Assembly: GCF_039543245.1 (NCBI RefSeq)
Contig: NZ_BAABJJ010000030.1
Span: 1-64,000, forward strand
From: Algibacter_G agarivorans
GTDB lineage: Bacteria > Bacteroidota > Bacteroidia > Flavobacteriales > Flavobacteriaceae
Length of the DNA: 64,000 nucleotides
Direction: 5' to 3'
A program made the position numbers and the translations under genes. Below are positions 51,653 through 60,047 of this stretch, in pieces. How positions within the stretch are numbered: the stretch's first letter is position 1; each line of letters starts with the position of its first letter. The notes beneath the pieces are model-generated. The model was not told the DNA's origin. It did not search any database and saw only the letters and a program-made list of their open reading frames with translations.

Positions 51653-52636
51653 ATGAAAAAAATTAAAGCAGGAATTATAGGAGGTGCTGGTTATACGGCA
51701 GGTGAATTAATTAGATTATTAATTAATCATCTGGAAACTGAGATTGATTTTGTGTTTAGTACAAGTAACGCTGGAAACAAGATTAGCAAAGTGCACCAAG
51801 ATTTAGTAGGAACTTTAGATTTAGAATTTACAGATACCGTTAACCCAAATATTGATGTCTTGTTTTTATGTTTAGGACATGGGAATTCAGTTAAGTTTTT
51901 ATCTGCTAATACCTTTTCTGAAAACACAAAAATTATCGATTTAGGAAACGATTTTAGATTAGAAGCTGATAAAGTTTTTAATGGAAAAACATTTGTTTAT
52001 GGTTTGCCAGAATTGCAAAGAGAAGACATAAAGGTAGCAAAGTATATTGCAAATCCAGGGTGTTTTGCAACAGCTATTCAGTTAGGGTTATTGCCTTTAG
52101 CAGATAAAGGTTTGTTGAAGAACGATGTGCATATAAATGCGGTTACTGGAGCTACAGGTGCAGGAACATCATTGTCGGCAACGACACATTATACTTGGAG
52201 AGATAACAACTTTTCGTACTATAAGCCATTTACGCATCAGCATTTAGGAGAAATAAATCAATCGGTAAATCAATTGCAAAACAATTTTTCGTCAGAAATT
52301 GTTTTTATGCCAAATAGAGGGAATTTTTCAAGAGGTATTTTTGCAACCATTTATACTGATTTTGAAGGTTCATTAGAAGAAGCAAAAGCTATTTACAAAA
52401 CGTTTTATAAGGATGCTGAATTTACTTTTGTGTCAGATGATTTTTTACATATGAAACAGGTTGTGAATACTAATAAATGTTTAGTGCATTTACATAAACA
52501 TAATGGTAAATTGCTTATTACAAGCATTATAGATAATCTTTTAAAAGGAGCATCAGGTCAAGCGGTTCAAAACATGAATTTAATGTTTGGATTGGAAGAA
52601 ACAACTGGGGTACAATTAAAAGGAACATATTTTTAA
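51653..52636 (+). CDS. argC: N-acyl-gamma-glutamyl-phosphate reductase
   Basis: The 327-residue enzyme starts with a Rossmann motif (AGIIGGAGYTAGELIRLLI) and has its catalytic cysteine in NPGCFATAIQLGLLPL at about residue 137. VTGATGAGTSLSATTHYTWRDNNF and HLGEINQSV are typical for the class. It reduces N-acyl-glutamyl phosphate to the semialdehyde. The 308-base gap to proC is filled with repeats and carries no gene. Confidence 0.96.
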   Translation: MKKIKAGIIGGAGYTAGELIRLLINHLETEIDFVFSTSNAGNKISKVHQDLVGTLDLEFTDTVNPNIDVLFLCLGHGNSVKFLSANTFSENTKIIDLGNDFRLEADKVFNGKTFVYGLPELQREDIKVAKYIANPGCFATAIQLGLLPLADKGLLKNDVHINAVTGATGAGTSLSATTHYTWRDNNFSYYKPFTHQHLGEINQSVNQLQNNFSSEIVFMPNRGNFSRGIFATIYTDFEGSLEEAKAIYKTFYKDAEFTFVSDDFLHMKQVVNTNKCLVHLHKHNGKLLITSIIDNLLKGASGQAVQNMNLMFGLEETTGVQLKGTYF

Positions 52637-52661
52637 TCCACCTAGTCTAAGCCCCGCCTAG

Positions 52662-52678
52662 CCTCCCCGAAGGGGAGG
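52662..52678. repeat. GC-rich palindrome between argC and proC
   Basis: CCTCCCCGAAGGGGAGG is a perfect 7-bp stem with a GAA loop. Nearby GCCCCGCC (52650-52657) and CCCCGCCTTTGGAGGGG (52761-52777) are related modules. The stretch 52637-52800 contains no gene. Confidence 0.7.
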
Positions 52679-52704
52679 AATGGATTGCGGAAGTTTATGT
52701 CCAG

Positions 52705-52737
52705 AGACCTGAGAGGTTTCAAAAACCTTGAAGGTCT
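52705..52737. repeat. hairpin repeat between argC and proC
   Basis: AGACCT (52705-52710) pairs with AGGTCT (52732-52737) and inner AGGTTT with AAACCTT. It is the same element family as at 51603-51633. Confidence 0.7.
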
Positions 52738-52802
52738 GAAGCTTAGTTTGAGTATGAGTTCCCCGCCTTTGGAGGGGTTAGGGGAGGATTTAGAGCAAGA
52801 GT

Positions 52803-52893
52803 GGCGCGTTAGGGATTGCAGCGGCATCCTTTTTTTGCTGCCATAAATGGCAAAAAAAGATATAGCGGAAAGCCCGACCCTTGTGGTAACGCC
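52803..52893 (+). ncRNA. structured intergenic repeat, second copy (Flavo-1-like)
   Basis: GGCGCGTTAGGGATTGCAG at the start and GGAAAGCCCGACCCTTGTGG then TAACGCC at the end repeat the modules at 47042-47141. The outer ends pair (GGCG.GTTA with TAACGCC). Between them an A/T-rich hairpin (CTTTTTTTGC with TGCCAT..ATGGCA nested and GCAAAAAAAG) replaces the middle part of the first copy. It is transcribed in the argC-proC gap and is the reason why an over-long proC start appears. Confidence 0.55.
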
Positions 52894-52909
52894 AAAAAAA
52901 ATAAAATAG

Positions 52910-52929
52910 ATTCCCTCCTTCGAGGGAAT
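52910..52929. repeat. short palindromic repeat just before proC
   Basis: ATTCCCTCCTTCGAGGGAAT is a copy of the main palindrome family, 15 bases before the proC ATG, so it lies in the position of the ribosome-binding region. Confidence 0.8.
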
Positions 52930-52944
52930 GAAAAAAGTACAATT

Positions 52945-53739
52945 ATGAAAATAGCCATTATAGGAACAGGAAATTTAGGAAGTTCAATTGCCAAAGGGCT
53001 TATTGGTAACAAGTCGTTTTCGTCATTATATTTGAGTGATAAAAACACGTCGGCCGTAAAAGCTTTTGAAGATGAAGATTATGTAACGATTACTAGCGAT
53101 AATGTTTTAGCTGTAGAGTCATCGGATATTGTGATTTTTGCTTTGCAACCAAGACATATTGATACGGTTTTGGAAAGTGTTTCTTCACATATTACAAATA
53201 ATCATGTTGTTATGTCGGTGGCTGCTGGTTTTGAAATTTCTAAGATTGAGAGTATTGTTGGTAGTGATAAGAATGTAATTCGTGTGATGCCGAATACAGC
53301 GATTTCAATTGGTAAATCTATGACTTGCTTAGCTGCAAATGATAAAGGACAAGATAAAATAGAATTAGCAAAAAATATTTTTAATCAATTGGGTACTACC
53401 ATGGTTATCCCTGAAGAGCAAATACAAGCCGCAACGGTAATTTGTGCCAGTGGTATTGCCTTTTGGATGCGTTTGGTTCGAGCTACAACACAAGGTGCTA
53501 TTCAATTAGGTTTCGAGGCACATGAAGCACATGAATTAGCATTGCAGACCTGTTACGGTGCGGCTAGTTTGTTAAAAGAATCTGGTAGACATCCTGAAGA
53601 AGAGATTGATCGCGTAACCACTCCTAGTGGTTGCACTATTGAAGGTTTAAATGAAATGGAACATCAGGGTTTAAGTTCATCGCTCATAAAAGGAATTAAT
53701 GCTTCGTTCGAAAAAATTAACCAATTAAAAAAGAGTTAA
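52945..53739 (+). CDS. proC: pyrroline-5-carboxylate reductase
   Basis: The ATG at 52945 gives 264 residues starting MKIAIIGTGNLGSSIAKGLIG, the NAD(P) motif. A start 43 codons upstream would run through two repeats and is rejected. Family hallmarks include VIRVMPNTAISIGKSMTCLAAN and the C-terminal ASLLKESGRHPEEEIDRVTTPSGCTIEGLNEMEHQGL. It reduces pyrroline-5-carboxylate to proline. With proA and proB it makes the full proline branch within the arg operon. argD begins 1 base after the stop. Confidence 0.96.
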   Translation: MKIAIIGTGNLGSSIAKGLIGNKSFSSLYLSDKNTSAVKAFEDEDYVTITSDNVLAVESSDIVIFALQPRHIDTVLESVSSHITNNHVVMSVAAGFEISKIESIVGSDKNVIRVMPNTAISIGKSMTCLAANDKGQDKIELAKNIFNQLGTTMVIPEEQIQAATVICASGIAFWMRLVRATTQGAIQLGFEAHEAHELALQTCYGAASLLKESGRHPEEEIDRVTTPSGCTIEGLNEMEHQGLSSSLIKGINASFEKINQLKKS

Positions 53740-53740
53740 A

Positions 53741-54889
53741 ATGCCATTATTTAATGTTTATCCACTGTACGATGTTACTCCAGTTTCCGGGAAGGGCGTT
53801 TATATTTATGATGATAAAGGAACTGAATATTTAGACCTTTATGGTGGGCATGCTGTAATTTCCATTGGGCACGCACATCCAAAATATGTTGAAGCCATTA
53901 CAAATCAAGTGGCGTCGTTAGGGTTTTATTCGAATGCGATTCAAAATCCATTACAGGTAGAATTAGCAAATAAAATTGAACAGCTTTCTGGTTGTAAAGA
54001 TTACGAATTGTTTTTATGTAATTCGGGTGCTGAAGCAAATGAAAACGCGTTGAAATTAGCGTCTTTTAAAACAGAAAAAACACGCGTTGTGGCATTTAAT
54101 AATGGATTTCACGGTAGAACTTCGGCAGCAGTAGCAGCAACGGATAACAAGAATATTATTGCACCAATTAACGCACAACAGAAAGTAACGATTTTAGCTT
54201 TAAATGATATTGAAGGCGTTAAAAAAGAGTTAGAAAAAGGCGATGTTTGTGCCGTTATTCTGGAGTTTATTCAAGGTGTTGGTGGTTTAGACCAAGGCTC
54301 AGCGGAGTTTTTCGAACAAGTAGATATGCTTTGCAAGGCTAATAACACGATGTTTATTGCCGATGAAGTACAGTCGGGTTATGGGAGATCGGGCAAGTTT
54401 TTTGCGTTTCAACATTATAATGTTACTCCAGATATTATTTCTATTGCAAAAGGCATGGGTAATGGTTTTCCGATTGGAGGTATTTTAATTCATCCAGATA
54501 TTGAAGCGAAGTTTGGTATGTTGGGGACTACTTTTGGTGGAAACCATTTAGCATGTGCCGCTGGATTATCGGTTTTAAATGTGATTGAAGATCAACAGTT
54601 GATGGACAACGTTAATGTAATGTCTGAGTACTTTACTAAGATTGCCGAAACCATTCCACAGATAAAAAATATTAAAGGTAAGGGGTTAATGATAGGTTTA
54701 GAATTTGATTTTGAAGTTGGTGACCTTAGAAAAAAACTAATTTACGATTATCATATTTTTACGGGTGGCGCATCCAATAAAAAATTATTGAGAATATTAC
54801 CGCCGTTAACCGTTAGAAAGGAACATTTAGATATGTTTTTTGAAGCCTTAATTGAATCATTGGCCGAAGTTGAAATAAGCGTTGAATAA
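53741..54889 (+). CDS. argD: acetyl/succinyl-ornithine aminotransferase
   Basis: The 382-residue class-III aminotransferase has YLDLYGGHAVISIGHAHPKYVEAI, NSGAEANENALKLA, FHGRTSAAVAATD, DEVQSGYGRSGKFFAFQHY and the PLP lysine in ISIAKGMGNGFPIGG. It transfers an amino group from glutamate to the N-acyl-glutamate semialdehyde. Whether the acyl group is acetyl or succinyl cannot be read here. It is 1 base from proC, so translation is coupled. Confidence 0.95.
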   Translation: MPLFNVYPLYDVTPVSGKGVYIYDDKGTEYLDLYGGHAVISIGHAHPKYVEAITNQVASLGFYSNAIQNPLQVELANKIEQLSGCKDYELFLCNSGAEANENALKLASFKTEKTRVVAFNNGFHGRTSAAVAATDNKNIIAPINAQQKVTILALNDIEGVKKELEKGDVCAVILEFIQGVGGLDQGSAEFFEQVDMLCKANNTMFIADEVQSGYGRSGKFFAFQHYNVTPDIISIAKGMGNGFPIGGILIHPDIEAKFGMLGTTFGGNHLACAAGLSVLNVIEDQQLMDNVNVMSEYFTKIAETIPQIKNIKGKGLMIGLEFDFEVGDLRKKLIYDYHIFTGGASNKKLLRILPPLTVRKEHLDMFFEALIESLAEVEISVE

Positions 54890-54912
54890 AAAAGTAGTTT
54901 GTTATTTCGACG

Positions 54913-54930
54913 TCCCGATAGCTGTCGGGA
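54913..54930. repeat. palindromic repeat between argD and proA
   Basis: TCCCGATAGCTGTCGGGA is a perfect palindrome apart from one T:G centre pair, in the 115-base gap between argD and proA. It has no U-tract. Confidence 0.75.
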
Positions 54931-55004
54931 GTAAAAATACATAAGAATTTCAGGAAAGGGAGCTAAACTGAAGACTGAGAAACTGCTAACTGAAGACTAA
55001 AATT

Positions 55005-56198
55005 ATGAATACATTATTATCCATAGAAACAAGAAACAATGTTTTACTTAAAATGGCTACGCTTTTAGAACAAGAACGCGAAGCGATTATAAGTATAAAT
55101 AAAACAGATTTAGAGGCTTATAATGGCGATGATATTTCCATGTACGACCGTTTAAAAGTGGACGATTCTAAAGTGGACGAGATGATTGCATCTGTAACAC
55201 ATTTAGCATCACAAGACGACCCAGTTGGTGTGGAGCGTTTTAGTTTTAAGCACGATAATGGCATGCAGGTTTATAACAAAACAGCATCATTTGGAACAGT
55301 GATGATTATTTACGAATCGCGTCCTGATGTAACCGTTGAAGCTGCTGGAATTGCTTTTAAATCGGGAAATAAAATCTTGCTGAAAGGCGGGAAAGAATCC
55401 CTAAAATCGAACTTAAAAATTGTTGAATTGTGGCATCAAGCTTTGAAAGAACAAGATGCTTCTACAGATTGGGTAGAATATCTGCAATTTAACAGAACAG
55501 AAACGCAAGCATTTTTAGAAAAACCAACACAAAAGGTCGATTTAATTGTTCCAAGAGGCGGCGAACGTTTAATTGCCTTTGTTAAGCAACATGCAACCTG
55601 TCCGGTAATTATTAGTGGTCGCGGAAATAACTTTGTATATGTGCACGAAGCTGCCGATTTGGATATTGCAGTAGATGTGATTATGAACGGAAAGTCGAAA
55701 ATATCAGCATGTAATGCAGTAGACAAGGTTTTAATTGATGAGAATCTTCCAAATAAAGATGAATTTGTTAAAACATTAATTTCAAAACTAAAGACATTAA
55801 AAATTGAAGTTCTTGGGGACGACGCTATTTCAAGAAATAATGATGTTGAAGTTCTTAAATCAAATGATATTTGGTATCAAGAGTTTTTAGATTATAAGAT
55901 TCTTATTGGAGAAATTCCTTCTAATCAAGATACTATTGCTATGATAAATAAGTACTCTGGAGGCCATTCGTCAGTTATTATAACAACTAATGATGATGAA
56001 GCTAAGTTGTTCATGGAAAATGTAGATACAGCTGCGGTCTATCATAATGCATCAACTCGTTTTACGGATGGTGGACAATTAGGATTGGGTGGCGAATTAG
56101 CCATTAGTACAGATAAATTACACCAACGTGGACCCATAGGATTACAGCATTTAGTAACTAATAAATGGTATGTTCATGGAAATGGACAAATACGATAA
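55005..56198 (+). CDS. proA: gamma-glutamyl phosphate reductase
   Basis: The 397-residue enzyme contains IIYESRPDVTVEAAGIAFKSGNKILLKGGKE, IVPRGGERLIAFVKQHATCPVI and the catalytic cysteine in GKSKISACNAVDKVLIDENLP, and GLGGELAISTDKLHQRGPIGLQHL at the C-terminal end. It reduces gamma-glutamyl phosphate to glutamate semialdehyde. It precedes proB, the reverse of the usual proBA order, which is common in Bacteroidota. Confidence 0.96.
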   Translation: MNTLLSIETRNNVLLKMATLLEQEREAIISINKTDLEAYNGDDISMYDRLKVDDSKVDEMIASVTHLASQDDPVGVERFSFKHDNGMQVYNKTASFGTVMIIYESRPDVTVEAAGIAFKSGNKILLKGGKESLKSNLKIVELWHQALKEQDASTDWVEYLQFNRTETQAFLEKPTQKVDLIVPRGGERLIAFVKQHATCPVIISGRGNNFVYVHEAADLDIAVDVIMNGKSKISACNAVDKVLIDENLPNKDEFVKTLISKLKTLKIEVLGDDAISRNNDVEVLKSNDIWYQEFLDYKILIGEIPSNQDTIAMINKYSGGHSSVIITTNDDEAKLFMENVDTAAVYHNASTRFTDGGQLGLGGELAISTDKLHQRGPIGLQHLVTNKWYVHGNGQIR

Positions 56199-56210
56199 GC
56201 ATGCAAGTCC

Positions 56211-56232
56211 ACCTGCTTGCCGGTAGGCAGGT
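56211..56232. repeat. palindromic repeat between proA and proB
   Basis: ACCTGC (56211-56216) and GCAGGT (56227-56232) are inverted arms around TTGCCGGTAG, which itself has a CCGG centre. It lies in the 111-base gap between proA and proB. Confidence 0.72.
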
Positions 56233-56309
56233 AATGGGCATTTAAGAAATAAGCCAGTATTCGTCTATAATAACAAAAGACTAATTAGAGCTAGTGAAGT
56301 TTTATATAA

Positions 56310-57071
56310 ATGAAGAAAAAACGCATATTATTAAAAATTGGGTCTAACACACTTACTAAAGAAACTGACAATATTTCTAGAGGTAAGATTGAGGATATTG
56401 CTAATCAAATAGCAAAACTTCAAGATACCTGTGAGTTTATTATTGTGAGTTCCGGTGCTATTGCTGTGGCAAAACAGTTTGTGAAATTGGAAAGTCAACG
56501 TAAAGAACTTTTTGTAAAACAAGCTTTAGCATCAATTGGGCAACCTCACCTCATTAGAATTTATCAAGAGATTTTTCGAGAATATGGATTATTAAGCTCG
56601 CAGTGTTTATTGTCTTATTCCGATTTTGAAAAGGAAGAAAGTAGAACCAATATCATGAATACCATTAAGGTGTTGGTAAACAATAATTACATCCCTATTA
56701 TTAATGAAAATGATACGGTAGCTACCGATGAGATTCAATTTGGTGATAATGATAAATTAGCTGCTTTAACAGCATCTTTATTAGGGGTTGATTTGCTTGT
56801 TATAGCAACAAATACCAATGGTATTTATACAAAAGCATCTATTGATGATGATACGCCAAAGACTATTGAGGATGTGTTAAATTTTGATGAGTTAAGATTG
56901 CAAGTTGTTAGCTCCAAATCATCTCATGGTAGTGGCGGAATGGCTTCGAAGATTGAAGCGGCATCTTTGGCAAAAAGCGCAAATATAGAAACATGGATTG
57001 TAAACGGATTAGAAGATGATTTTATAATCAATGCTATGGAAAAGAAAGTACCGTTTACTAAAATAAAATAA
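56310..57071 (+). CDS. proB: glutamate 5-kinase
   Basis: The 253-residue amino-acid kinase lacks the C-terminal PUA domain of the E. coli enzyme (367 residues). KIGSNTLTKE, VSSGAIAVAKQF, NENDTVATDEIQFGDNDKLAALTASLLGVDLLVI and GSGGMASKIEAASLAKSANIETWIVNG are characteristic. It phosphorylates glutamate. The short form occurs throughout Bacteroidota. A hairpin repeat follows the stop. Confidence 0.95.
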   Translation: MKKKRILLKIGSNTLTKETDNISRGKIEDIANQIAKLQDTCEFIIVSSGAIAVAKQFVKLESQRKELFVKQALASIGQPHLIRIYQEIFREYGLLSSQCLLSYSDFEKEESRTNIMNTIKVLVNNNYIPIINENDTVATDEIQFGDNDKLAALTASLLGVDLLVIATNTNGIYTKASIDDDTPKTIEDVLNFDELRLQVVSSKSSHGSGGMASKIEAASLAKSANIETWIVNGLEDDFIINAMEKKVPFTKIK

Positions 57072-57076
57072 CCTGT

Positions 57077-57093
57077 AAGGTTTTAAAAACCTT
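57077..57093. repeat. hairpin repeat between proB and argF'
   Basis: AAGGTTTT (57077-57084) pairs with AAAACCTT (57086-57093). The flanks carry CCTGT and TTGG, as in related copies upstream of argC and proC. It sits in the 49-base gap. Confidence 0.68.
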
Positions 57094-57120
57094 GTTGGAT
57101 TAGTAAAAAAATAATTAAGC

Positions 57121-58062
57121 ATGAAACATTATACATCCATAAACGATATAGATAACATCAATACTTGGATTGAAGAAGCAAAACAATTAAAAGCTAATCC
57201 GCTTGAACATATTGTATTAGGGAAAAATAAAACCTTAGGGTTGTTGTTTTTTAATTCAAGTCTACGTACGCGTTTAAGTACACAAAAGGCAGCATTAAAT
57301 TTGGGAATGAATCCTATTGTAATGAATGTGTCTGGTGATGCTTGGGGTATTGAGTTTGGAGACGGAACGGTTATGAATGGAAATACCGCAGAGCACATTA
57401 AAGAAGCTGCAGCAGTGGTATCTCAATATTGTGATATTATTGCGGTTAGAGCATTCCCTTCATTAACTGATAAAGCAAAAGATGAGAGCGAACAGGTTTT
57501 AAATTCATTTAAAAAATTCGCTTCTGTGCCTATTGTAAACATGGAGAGCGCTACAGGGCATCCATTACAAGGATTGACTGATGCGATTACTATTTCTGAA
57601 CACGCTAAGGTTAAAAAACCAAAAGTAGTATTAAGTTGGGCGCCACATATAAAAGCGTTGCCACATGCAGTAGCCAATAGTTTTGTACAAGTCATGCAAA
57701 AAATGGATGTAGAATTCGTGATTACGAATCCTGAAGGCTATGATTTAAACTCTGAAATTACTGGAAATACACCAATTTTTCACGATCAAAAGGAAGCCTT
57801 TAAGGATGCCGATTTTGTATATACCAAAAATTGGAGTTCTTATGAAGACTATGGGAAAGTAATAAACACGGATCCAAATTGGATGATTACCAAAGACAAA
57901 ATAGGAGATGCTAAATTCATGCACTGCTTACCTGTTAGAAGAAATGTAGTTGTTGAAGATGCGGTTTTAGATACAGATAGTTCGTTAGTTATAGAACAAG
58001 CTAATAACAGAACGTATGCAGCACAATTGGTGCTTAAAAAGATATTAGAAGATTTAAACTAA
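57121..58062 (+). CDS. N-acyl-ornithine carbamoyltransferase (probably N-succinyl-L-ornithine type)
   Basis: The 313-residue protein has the carbamoyl-phosphate motif FFNSSLRTRLST (about residues 43-54), CDIIAVRAFPSL, ATGHPLQGLTDAITI, VVLSWAPHIKALPHAVANSFVQ and FMHCLPVRRNVVVEDAVL, as in B. fragilis ArgF'. Residue 90 is Ala, within MNGNTAEHIKEA, where as I recall the succinyl enzyme has Pro and the acetyl enzyme Glu. Loss of the Glu points to a succinyl substrate. It replaces ArgF here. Confidence 0.9.
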   Translation: MKHYTSINDIDNINTWIEEAKQLKANPLEHIVLGKNKTLGLLFFNSSLRTRLSTQKAALNLGMNPIVMNVSGDAWGIEFGDGTVMNGNTAEHIKEAAAVVSQYCDIIAVRAFPSLTDKAKDESEQVLNSFKKFASVPIVNMESATGHPLQGLTDAITISEHAKVKKPKVVLSWAPHIKALPHAVANSFVQVMQKMDVEFVITNPEGYDLNSEITGNTPIFHDQKEAFKDADFVYTKNWSSYEDYGKVINTDPNWMITKDKIGDAKFMHCLPVRRNVVVEDAVLDTDSSLVIEQANNRTYAAQLVLKKILEDLN

Positions 58063-58071
58063 TCTAAAAAG

Positions 58072-58107
58072 TTCCCTCTCCTTCGGAGAGGGCGGAGGGA
58101 GAGGGAA
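58072..58107 (+). promoter_or_regulatory. alternative hairpins at the argB ribosome-binding region
   Basis: TTCCCTCTCC (58072-58081) can pair with GGAGAGGG (58085-58092) as a tight hairpin around a TTC loop, or with the perfect complement GGAGAGGGAA (58098-58107) that ends directly before the argB ATG. The second pairing would hide the purine-rich region in front of the start codon, the first would leave it free. This mutually exclusive pair is seen in the sequence; regulation is inferred. Confidence 0.6.
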
Positions 58108-58887
58108 ATGAAAGAAAAACTATCCATAGTAAAAATAGGCGGAAACATCATTGAGGATGAAGCGTCTTTAAGTGCGTTTCTAAAATTATTTTCTAATTTA
58201 GAAGGCAAGAAAATTTTGGTGCATGGCGGTGGAAAACGTGCAACTCATATCGCTTCCAAATTGGGTGTAGAATCTAAAATGATAAATGGCAGACGTATTA
58301 CAGATGCTGAAACCTTAGAAGTCATTACTATGGTTTATGGTGGATTGGTTAATAAAAATGTAGTTGCAAAATTACAGGCTTTAAACACAAATGCTATTGG
58401 ATTAACAGGTGCAGATATTAATAGTATTAAATCTGATAAACGGCCAGTTAAAGACATTGATTTCGGTTTTGTTGGTGATGTAAAAGAAGTGGCTCATAAC
58501 TCAATTGATAAATTAATTCAAGCCGATTTTACACCTGTTTTTTGTGCCATAACTCATGATGGTAATGGGCAATTGTTAAACACGAATGCAGATACTATAA
58601 CCTCTCAAGTAGCTGTTGGGATGAGCAAATTATACGAAACCTCTATCTATTATTGTTTCGAATTAAATGGTGTTTTAAGAGATATAAATGATAAGAATTC
58701 AGTGGTGAAACATATAGATTCAAAACTTTATAATGAACTACTGGAGCAAGGCATCATTGCAGATGGCATGCTTCCTAAATTAGAAAATTGTTTTGATGCA
58801 TTGCGCCATGGCGTTAACAATATAAATATGGGAAACACGTCCATGTTGACCCAAGCTAACGATAATTTCACAACTATAACTTTATAA
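58108..58887 (+). CDS. argB: N-acyl-glutamate kinase
   Basis: The 259-residue amino-acid kinase has KIGGNIIEDE, the substrate loop LVHGGGKRATHIASKLG, GRRITDAETLEVITMVYGGLVNKNVVA and a C-terminal NNINMGNTSMLTQ. It phosphorylates N-acetyl- or N-succinyl-glutamate. The last gene-specific block differs from the E. coli enzyme in the arginine-insensitive region, so control is more likely on the RNA level. argE begins 1 base after the stop. Confidence 0.94.
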   Translation: MKEKLSIVKIGGNIIEDEASLSAFLKLFSNLEGKKILVHGGGKRATHIASKLGVESKMINGRRITDAETLEVITMVYGGLVNKNVVAKLQALNTNAIGLTGADINSIKSDKRPVKDIDFGFVGDVKEVAHNSIDKLIQADFTPVFCAITHDGNGQLLNTNADTITSQVAVGMSKLYETSIYYCFELNGVLRDINDKNSVVKHIDSKLYNELLEQGIIADGMLPKLENCFDALRHGVNNINMGNTSMLTQANDNFTTITL

Positions 58888-58888
58888 T

Positions 58889-59959
58889 ATGGTGATTCAA
58901 GATTTAACGAATGATGCGATATCGCTTTTAAAGAAGCTGATAGAAACACAATCTTTTTCTTCGGAAGAAGATGGTACGGCATCACATATTGAAGATTGGT
59001 TTACCCGATATAATATTGATTTTAAGAGAACAAAAAATAACGTTTGGGCAGTCAATAAATATTTTGATGATAGCAAACCAACGCTATTATTAAACTCACA
59101 TCACGATACCGTAAAACCAAATTCAGCATATACCAAAGACCCTTTTAAAGCCATTGTGGAAGACGGGAAATTATTTGGTTTAGGGAGTAATGATGCTGGT
59201 GGTTGTTTGGTATCGCTAATAGCTACATTTACGTATTTTTATAATCAGGAAAACTTAAAATATAATTTAGTTGTTGTCGCTTCCGCGGAAGAAGAAAGCA
59301 GCGGACCAGATGGATTAAACAGTATGTTGTCTATCATTCCAAAAGTAGATGTTGCCATAGTTGGCGAGCCAACTTTGATGAATTTAGCAGTAGCCGAAAA
59401 AGGTTTGGTAGTGTTTGATGCCGTGATAGAAGGCACACCTAGTCATGCAGCACATCCAAACGATAATAACGCTATTTATAATAGTATTGAAGCCTTGCAA
59501 TGGTTTCAAGATTTTAAGTTTAAAAAAGGCTCTAAGGCTTTGGGTGATGTTAAATTAACGGTAACTCAAATTAACGGGGGGTCACAGCATAATGTGGTGC
59601 CAGGTCATGTAGATTTGGTTATTGATGTTCGGGTAAATGATGCCTACAGTAATGCTGAAATTGCAAAAATTTTACAAAAAAAAGCACCAGTTACAAGTAT
59701 TACACCACGTAGTTTACGTTTAAATTCATCATCAATTCCTGTGGAACATGATTTGGTAAAAGCCGGAATCGCTATGGGAAGAAGTACTTATGGGTCGCCA
59801 ACATTATCAGACCAAGCGGTGTTGTCTTGTCCGAGTTTAAAATTAGGACCTGGAGATAGCACGCGTTCGCATTCAGCAAATGAATTTATTTATGTGAATG
59901 AAATTGAAGAAGGCATAAAAATTTATGTTGAATTGTTAAACAAAGTGATTGTGCAATAG
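58889..59959 (+). CDS. argE: N-acyl-ornithine/citrulline deacylase (M20 family)
   Basis: The 356-residue M20 zinc peptidase has metal-ligand segments LLNSHHDTVKP and GSNDAGGCLV, the catalytic-base region VVASAEEESSGPDGLNSML, the dimerisation-domain part GSQHNVVPGHVDLVIDVRVND, and SCPSLKLGPGDSTRSHSANEFI at the end. It removes the N-acyl group from citrulline or ornithine. Because ArgF' works on acylated ornithine, the substrate in this operon is most likely N-acyl-citrulline. It is coupled to argB by a single-base gap. Confidence 0.93.
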   Translation: MVIQDLTNDAISLLKKLIETQSFSSEEDGTASHIEDWFTRYNIDFKRTKNNVWAVNKYFDDSKPTLLLNSHHDTVKPNSAYTKDPFKAIVEDGKLFGLGSNDAGGCLVSLIATFTYFYNQENLKYNLVVVASAEEESSGPDGLNSMLSIIPKVDVAIVGEPTLMNLAVAEKGLVVFDAVIEGTPSHAAHPNDNNAIYNSIEALQWFQDFKFKKGSKALGDVKLTVTQINGGSQHNVVPGHVDLVIDVRVNDAYSNAEIAKILQKKAPVTSITPRSLRLNSSSIPVEHDLVKAGIAMGRSTYGSPTLSDQAVLSCPSLKLGPGDSTRSHSANEFIYVNEIEEGIKIYVELLNKVIVQ

Positions 59960-59965
59960 TTTGTC

Positions 59966-59985
59966 ATTCCTGCGAAGGCAGGAAT
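59966..59985. repeat. palindromic repeat between argE and argH, first copy
   Basis: ATTCCTGCGAAGGCAGGAAT starts seven bases after the argE stop codon and belongs to the main palindrome family. Confidence 0.8.
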
Positions 59986-60027
59986 CCACTAATAATAAAT
60001 AGTAATAACTAAAAAATGAAAGTCGAG

Positions 60028-60047
60028 ATTTCTGCTTTTGCAGAAAT
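60028..60047. repeat. palindromic repeat between argE and argH, second copy
   Basis: ATTTCTGCTTTTGCAGAAAT is a further perfect copy, 42 bases after the first. A third, interrupted copy follows (GATTCCCGCC at 60055, GCGGAAACG near 60093). The 158-base gap is therefore repeat throughout. Confidence 0.78.

Noticed and set aside
52816..52944. Proline-reductase start 43 codons upstream
   Set aside because: The extension is translated repeat sequence; the NAD(P)-binding start of ProC is at 52945.
50379..60047. Arg-operon palindromes as rho-independent terminators
   Set aside because: They lack U-tracts and lie between genes that must be expressed together.
15825..60047. CRISPR array from the recurring palindromes
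   Set aside because: Copies are scattered over 45 kb, vary in sequence, have no regular spacers and no cas genes are present.
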